Assembly (NCBI GenBank): GCA_013202535.1
Contig: JABMRP010000893.1
Location: 1-9,737, forward strand
Direction of reading: 5' to 3'
Length of the DNA: 9,737 nucleotides
Source: Planctomycetota bacterium
GTDB lineage: Bacteria; Planctomycetota; Planctomycetia; Pirellulales; Thermoguttaceae
Shown: piece by piece, positions 6,862 to 9,737 of the stretch
Position numbering within the stretch: position 1 is the stretch's first letter
How the letters are laid out: every line of letters begins with the position of its first letter
The notes under the pieces: model-generated
Seen by the model: the letters and a program-made list of their open reading frames with translations, nothing else
Database searches by the model: none
What the model was told of the DNA's origin: nothing
Translations under genes and position numbers: made by a program

Positions 6862-7563
6862 ATGCTCCGTATCAATCGCATCATCGTCATCGTTAGCGTC
6901 GTAGCGTGCCTCGGAGTCGTGCAGTTCGTGTGCCTGGTGGTCGCGGCAATTCGAGCTTACCCGGGCGGCGCCGGATACGCGTTCTTCGGCAACTTTCTCA
7001 GCGATCTGGGACGTTCCGACACACCCGATTCGATGCTCTTCAACGGTGCGATCATCGTCCTGGGGCTCTGCCTCTTTCCGTTCTTCGGGGCCTTACTGGC
7101 AACGGGCATGGACGGCACCACGTCGACGAAGGTGACGGCCGTGGCGGGAATGATCTCGGCGTTGGGATTGATCGGTATCGGCTTGACTCCCTACGATCGC
7201 TACTTCGTGGCCCATCACGTCGCCTTGGCACTGTGGATTGGGCCGATGTTCGTGGTGGTTTTCGCCTATGTTGCCGCCGTGGCGAAGGAGCAGGAGACGT
7301 CGTCGTGTCTGCTGGCGATCAGCGCGGCGATGGTGATCGCCATCCTTTCTTACGCGTTGATCGGAACCCGCGGTGGTTACATCGCCATGCAGAAAGCGAC
7401 CGTTGCCCTTTCGTTTGTCTGGTTTGCGATGATCGGGGTGCGAGTCATCCGCACGGCCGTCTACCATGTTTCGCAGCGCCACTTGATCCTCCGACGCGAG
7501 GCACAAGGGTACATGGAACTTCTCAAGCAAGGTCACCGGAAGGGGACGAGGAGAAGAAGGTAG
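6862..7563 (+). CDS. Six-helix membrane protein, DUF998-like
   Basis: 233 residues from the ATG at 6862. The frame is open back to a TTG at 6784 and an ATG at 6811, but the extra residues are polar, unlike a signal sequence, and overlap the hairpin at 6795-6828. I therefore start at 6862, although no good Shine-Dalgarno precedes it. Predicted membrane helices are near residues 7-30, 59-82, 91-109, 116-140, 149-167 and 176-197, followed by a basic tail ending in arginines. FFGNFLSDLG (41-50) followed by LFNGAII (59-65) matches the start of DUF998 proteins (conserved N-x-x-SDLG before helix 2), which are small inner-membrane proteins of unknown function. The assignment rests on pattern recall. 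The gene runs in the same direction as the PEP-CTERM gene, 198 nt downstream, so they may or may not share a transcript. No catalytic residues can be named. Confidence 0.75.
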   Translation: MLRINRIIVIVSVVACLGVVQFVCLVVAAIRAYPGGAGYAFFGNFLSDLGRSDTPDSMLFNGAIIVLGLCLFPFFGALLATGMDGTTSTKVTAVAGMISALGLIGIGLTPYDRYFVAHHVALALWIGPMFVVVFAYVAAVAKEQETSSCLLAISAAMVIAILSYALIGTRGGYIAMQKATVALSFVWFAMIGVRVIRTAVYHVSQRHLILRREAQGYMELLKQGHRKGTRRRR

Positions 7564-7818
7564 GCTCATCCCAAAAGCCCGCACCTGGCTCGATGGAGGG
7601 TCAGGATTATGAGTTTACAGTTTCATCCGTCTGAGGCGTACCTGGTTGCCGCTGCCGAGGAGTACGGGTTCCTCTTCTCTGTTGGCCGACGCGGAGAATC
7701 GCGGAAAACTCCGTGGTTTGCCGATAATCCCCGAACAGAGAAGAGGAACCCGTACTTCGCGGCTGGAGTAGGTACGCTTCAGACGGATGAACCACAAGAG
7801 AGTTCACCACTTGCTCTT
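7564..7818. other. Convergent spacer holding a large palindrome
   Basis: 255 nt between the ends of two converging genes. About two thirds is the inverted repeat at 7622-7791. Short frames on both strands read through it, but they mirror the palindrome and have no recognisable protein features, so I do not call a gene here. Confidence 0.7.
7622..7791. repeat. 170-nt imperfect palindrome with nested stems
   Basis: The outer stem pairs 7622-7642 with 7771-7791: 20 of 21 positions are complementary and the remaining one is a G-T pair. The inner stem pairs 7661-7683 with 7734-7756: 23 of 23, no mismatch. Between them GCCGC (7648-7652) faces GCGGC (7759-7763) across unequal bulges. The apical 50 nt hold a further small stem, CGGAG (7692-7696) with CTCCG (7709-7713), extendable by a G-T and a C-G pair. 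I found no convincing target-site duplication in the flanks. It could be a MITE-like or REP-like mobile palindrome, a structured RNA, or a large bidirectional terminator. The structure is certain; the identity is open. Confidence 0.9.
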
Positions 7819-9486
7819 TCACTTCGGGAACGTTTCGCCGCCATCGGGAGTGATCAGCGCTCTGAGGTCGTCCGGGTGTAAGCCCGAATACATGCCGGCG
7901 CGACCATCGCAAGAGACAACGATGGCGCCGTATTCGGGGATCTTGCCCAAGGCGGGAACCGGATCGTCGGGATTAAAGAGGAGATCGACCGGTTTGGTCC
8001 ATGGCACGGCCTTGTCGGGCCCCGTCCAGACGGCAAGGAGCGTTCGCGAGAGCCCGTCGGAGATTTCCGTTAGCCTCCGCGGCTTGCCGGGCGGAAAGAG
8101 TGTACCGGGGCCCGTGAAAGCCATGATCGGGGTTGTCGTTTCGTCTTCCACCCCAGGTGCGAGGAAGACCGCCGGCATGCGATCGAGGAGCTGGATGTTG
8201 TGTTCACTGTCCCACGGTTCATCCGTGTGGAATTGCGAGTAGAGTTCGGCTTCACCAAGATAAGGGAGCAGTTCAACTCGCCAACTGAGCCCGCTCTTCC
8301 GATCCGCTGGCGGCAGCTTGCTTTCTGCTCTCATGTAGCCAACCAAGGCATCTTGCACTTGATTCACGCGCTGGATCATGTGGCGGACGATCATTTCATG
8401 TCTGATTTCTTTCAAAGCTTTCTGTAATGATCTTTCGATCACGGGGGTCTTGCGCAGTTCGACTCGGACAACCCGTTCCCGATGTGAGAACTCCAGCCCA
8501 TTGAGCATCTGCTCACCCGCCGTGATGATCGTGACCGGCAAACTAGAGCGGTCGAAGTACTCGGGATGATCCATCACCGACACGATTAGCTTTCGCAAAG
8601 GCCCGCGTATCCAGCGCAGGCCGGCTTCTAAATCGCCGGCGGCTTGCTCGGTCTTGGTTTCCACAACGATCGACAGAAGCTGCTCGTCGTCCAAGTCGAT
8701 GTGGGCTCTGATCGCGCTAAGTTGGTCGGCAACGCCGGGCGCCGCGCTCGCCCCGGCCAGAGCGTCCGCCATTTCCGGCGCAGCCGCCAAATCGGCAATC
8801 GCGATCACGTCAGCCGTCGTGGTCGTGGCACGTAACCGGTCGATGAGACCGCTTGTGGCTCCGCCGGCATCGAGCATCCGCTGCAACGACGACTCGCTGC
8901 CGACCAGCAACGTACGGCAGTCGGGCACGCAGAAAGACATGTCGTCTCCCTTGAGGTACCGCCTGCCCTCGTCGTCGCGATCGATCCACTGGCCAGACAC
9001 CCCAAGAGCGGGTGCCAGTTTCGTCGCTGCCGCAAGAACCTGCTCCTCGGTTGACGTTTCGGAAAAACGCACGATCAGACTCATCCCACCGTCGGGATCC
9101 GTCGTCGTCAGTGCATCTTTCGAGGCCAAAATAAGAAGCTGCGATTGCGCGAGACGATCGAATCCGCCTTGCTCCATCGCCCTAGCAAGGATCCGCTCGC
9201 TCGCCAGCGGCTCTAGCAACCGGGAATGTGTAATCCGTGCGAGATCAATCACCACCGCCGCGCAGGCGTCGTCCGGAACATACGAAACGTCGACCAGAGA
9301 CGGCGTATCCGTCGCCGGCGCATCAACCGGATTCGCCGTGCCTTCGCCCGCTGACGGGGAATCGTCACCCGGAGACGATGGCTGGCCACAGCCGGCGGTA
9401 AGAAGCACGAACGCCATCAGAAGAGAGAAACCAATCACCGCGGATTGAGTCCACTGCATGTGTGGACGTGTATGTCGTAAAGGCAT
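7819..9486 (-). CDS. Lipoprotein with C-terminal DUF1559 domain
   Basis: 555 residues from the ATG at 9486. The frame extends to a GTG at 9528, but the ATG has a strong GGAAGGAAG sequence 8 nt upstream. Residues 1-33 form a lipoprotein signal with lipobox LTAGC; Cys33 would be lipidated. Gly at +2 does not suggest inner-membrane retention, so outer-membrane anchoring facing the periplasm is likely. A Pro/Ser/Asp/Ala linker (34-64) leads to an N-terminal domain (about 66-345) opening YVPDDACAAVVIDLAR, a style seen in planctomycete proteins of unknown function. The C-terminal domain (about 365-551) is DUF1559-like: SWRVELLPYLGE (401-412), PWDS (424-427), SDG-x-S-x-T (476-482), VPWTKP (494-499), CDG (526-528) and LRALIT-x-x-GGE (541-551). 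Classical DUF1559 proteins start with a type IV pilin-like N-terminus; this one has a lipoprotein signal instead. The usual DGS-V-R-F motif reads DGRAGMY here. Function unknown. Confidence 0.85.
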   Translation of the reverse strand: MPLRHTRPHMQWTQSAVIGFSLLMAFVLLTAGCGQPSSPGDDSPSAGEGTANPVDAPATDTPSLVDVSYVPDDACAAVVIDLARITHSRLLEPLASERILARAMEQGGFDRLAQSQLLILASKDALTTTDPDGGMSLIVRFSETSTEEQVLAAATKLAPALGVSGQWIDRDDEGRRYLKGDDMSFCVPDCRTLLVGSESSLQRMLDAGGATSGLIDRLRATTTTADVIAIADLAAAPEMADALAGASAAPGVADQLSAIRAHIDLDDEQLLSIVVETKTEQAAGDLEAGLRWIRGPLRKLIVSVMDHPEYFDRSSLPVTIITAGEQMLNGLEFSHRERVVRVELRKTPVIERSLQKALKEIRHEMIVRHMIQRVNQVQDALVGYMRAESKLPPADRKSGLSWRVELLPYLGEAELYSQFHTDEPWDSEHNIQLLDRMPAVFLAPGVEDETTTPIMAFTGPGTLFPPGKPRRLTEISDGLSRTLLAVWTGPDKAVPWTKPVDLLFNPDDPVPALGKIPEYGAIVVSCDGRAGMYSGLHPDDLRALITPDGGETFPK

Positions 9487-9494
9487 GGCTCGCA

Positions 9495-9504
9495 CTTCCT
9501 TCCC
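9495..9504 (-). promoter_or_regulatory. Shine-Dalgarno deciding the lipoprotein start
   Basis: Read on the - strand this is GGGAAGGAAG, 8 nt before the ATG at 9486. It supports that start over the in-frame GTG at 9528, which would add 14 charged residues ahead of the lipoprotein signal. Confidence 0.75.
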
Positions 9505-9581
9505 ATCCACTCTTCTTGTTGTGAGCACCTGTTACCCTTGAAACCCGTCCAAACGTCCCAGCGGGAGAGCGGAGGACGCTC

Positions 9582-9737
9582 TTACACCACCGGCAACTGC
9601 CAGGGATCTCGGCGCTCGCGGTCGCGCCAGGCGTTGGCTTCGGCGTCGCCGGGGAATTCCCATTTCGCGGGATCCCACTTCAACGGGCGACCGTTCCAAT
9701 AGGCCAGGTTCAACAGATGGCAGCAGGTGACGCTGCG
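9582..9737 (-). CDS. Gfo/Idh/MocA-family oxidoreductase, C-terminal end (5' part outside window)
   Basis: The last 51 codons and a TAA stop are visible on the - strand; the rest lies beyond the right edge. The frame reads TCCHLLNLAYWNGRPLKWDP, then a F-x-GD-x-EAN-x-W segment, RERR-x-PW and a short tail. This is the characteristic ending of planctomycete Gfo/Idh/MocA-like dehydrogenases: H-L-x-N-x-x-Y-x-x-GR-x-L-x-WDP, then GD-x-EAN, then R-x-PW. Such enzymes are NAD(P)-dependent sugar or inositol oxidoreductases, often with a Tat signal in this phylum, but the Rossmann domain, catalytic Lys and signal are not in the window, so the substrate is unknown. The stop is 95 nt upstream of the DUF1559 lipoprotein ATG in the same direction, so co-transcription is possible but not shown. 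Confidence 0.8.
   Translation of the reverse strand, partial: RSVTCCHLLNLAYWNGRPLKWDPAKWEFPGDAEANAWRDRERRDPWQLPVV

Noticed and set aside
7607..7912. Short open frames on both strands through the palindrome (for example 7609-7881 + and 7607-7912 -)
   Set aside because: They mirror each other because of the inverted repeat, have no recognisable domain, and overlap the 3' end of the lipoprotein gene. They are better explained as by-products of the palindrome.
9505..9581. Terminator between the oxidoreductase and lipoprotein genes
   Set aside because: A weak CGTCC/GGACG pairing can be drawn in the - strand transcript near the oxidoreductase stop, but it has a long loop and no T tract.

Overview
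The window is GC-rich and carries a gene set typical of a planctomycete, probably of the Pirellulales type. The supporting features are a very large autotransporter-repeat protein with a PEP-CTERM tail, a lipoprotein ending in the DUF1559 domain that is expanded in Planctomycetes, a Gfo/Idh/MocA-type oxidoreductase with the usual planctomycete C-terminal ending, and an SGNH-hydrolase tail. The taxon is inferred from protein families only; no rRNA or tRNA gene is present.

Layout. On the + strand: the 3' end of an SGNH/GDSL-type hydrolase gene (to 442); a 314-nt non-coding stretch with small hairpins; a 1968-residue secreted PEP-CTERM protein (757-6663); about 200 nt of spacer with a G/C hairpin; and a six-helix membrane protein resembling DUF998 (6862-7563). 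A 255-nt convergent spacer follows, most of it a 170-nt imperfect palindrome (7622-7791). On the - strand: a 555-residue DUF1559 lipoprotein (7819-9486) and, upstream of it in the same direction, the last 51 codons of a Gfo/Idh/MocA-family gene (9582-9737).

The two most interesting features are these. (1) The giant PEP-CTERM protein is a mosaic. Ten autotransporter-associated beta-strand (PATR) motifs divide it into nine inter-motif segments, which fall into only four types in the order D'-A-D-B-A-B-D-C-C. Segments of the same type have nearly identical lengths (177/176, 108/107, 186/185, 239/233 residues) and some share long stretches of near-identical DNA. This suggests growth by cassette duplication and recombination. 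(2) The palindrome between the convergent genes has a perfect 23-bp inner stem and a 21-bp outer stem. It looks like a folded RNA or a non-autonomous mobile palindrome rather than an ordinary terminator.

There is no evidence that the genes form one pathway. The PEP-CTERM protein is expected to be exported and handled by an exosortase encoded elsewhere. The DUF1559 lipoprotein and the oxidoreductase may be co-transcribed (95-nt gap). I saw no CRISPR array, tRNA, rRNA, transposase or phage gene.
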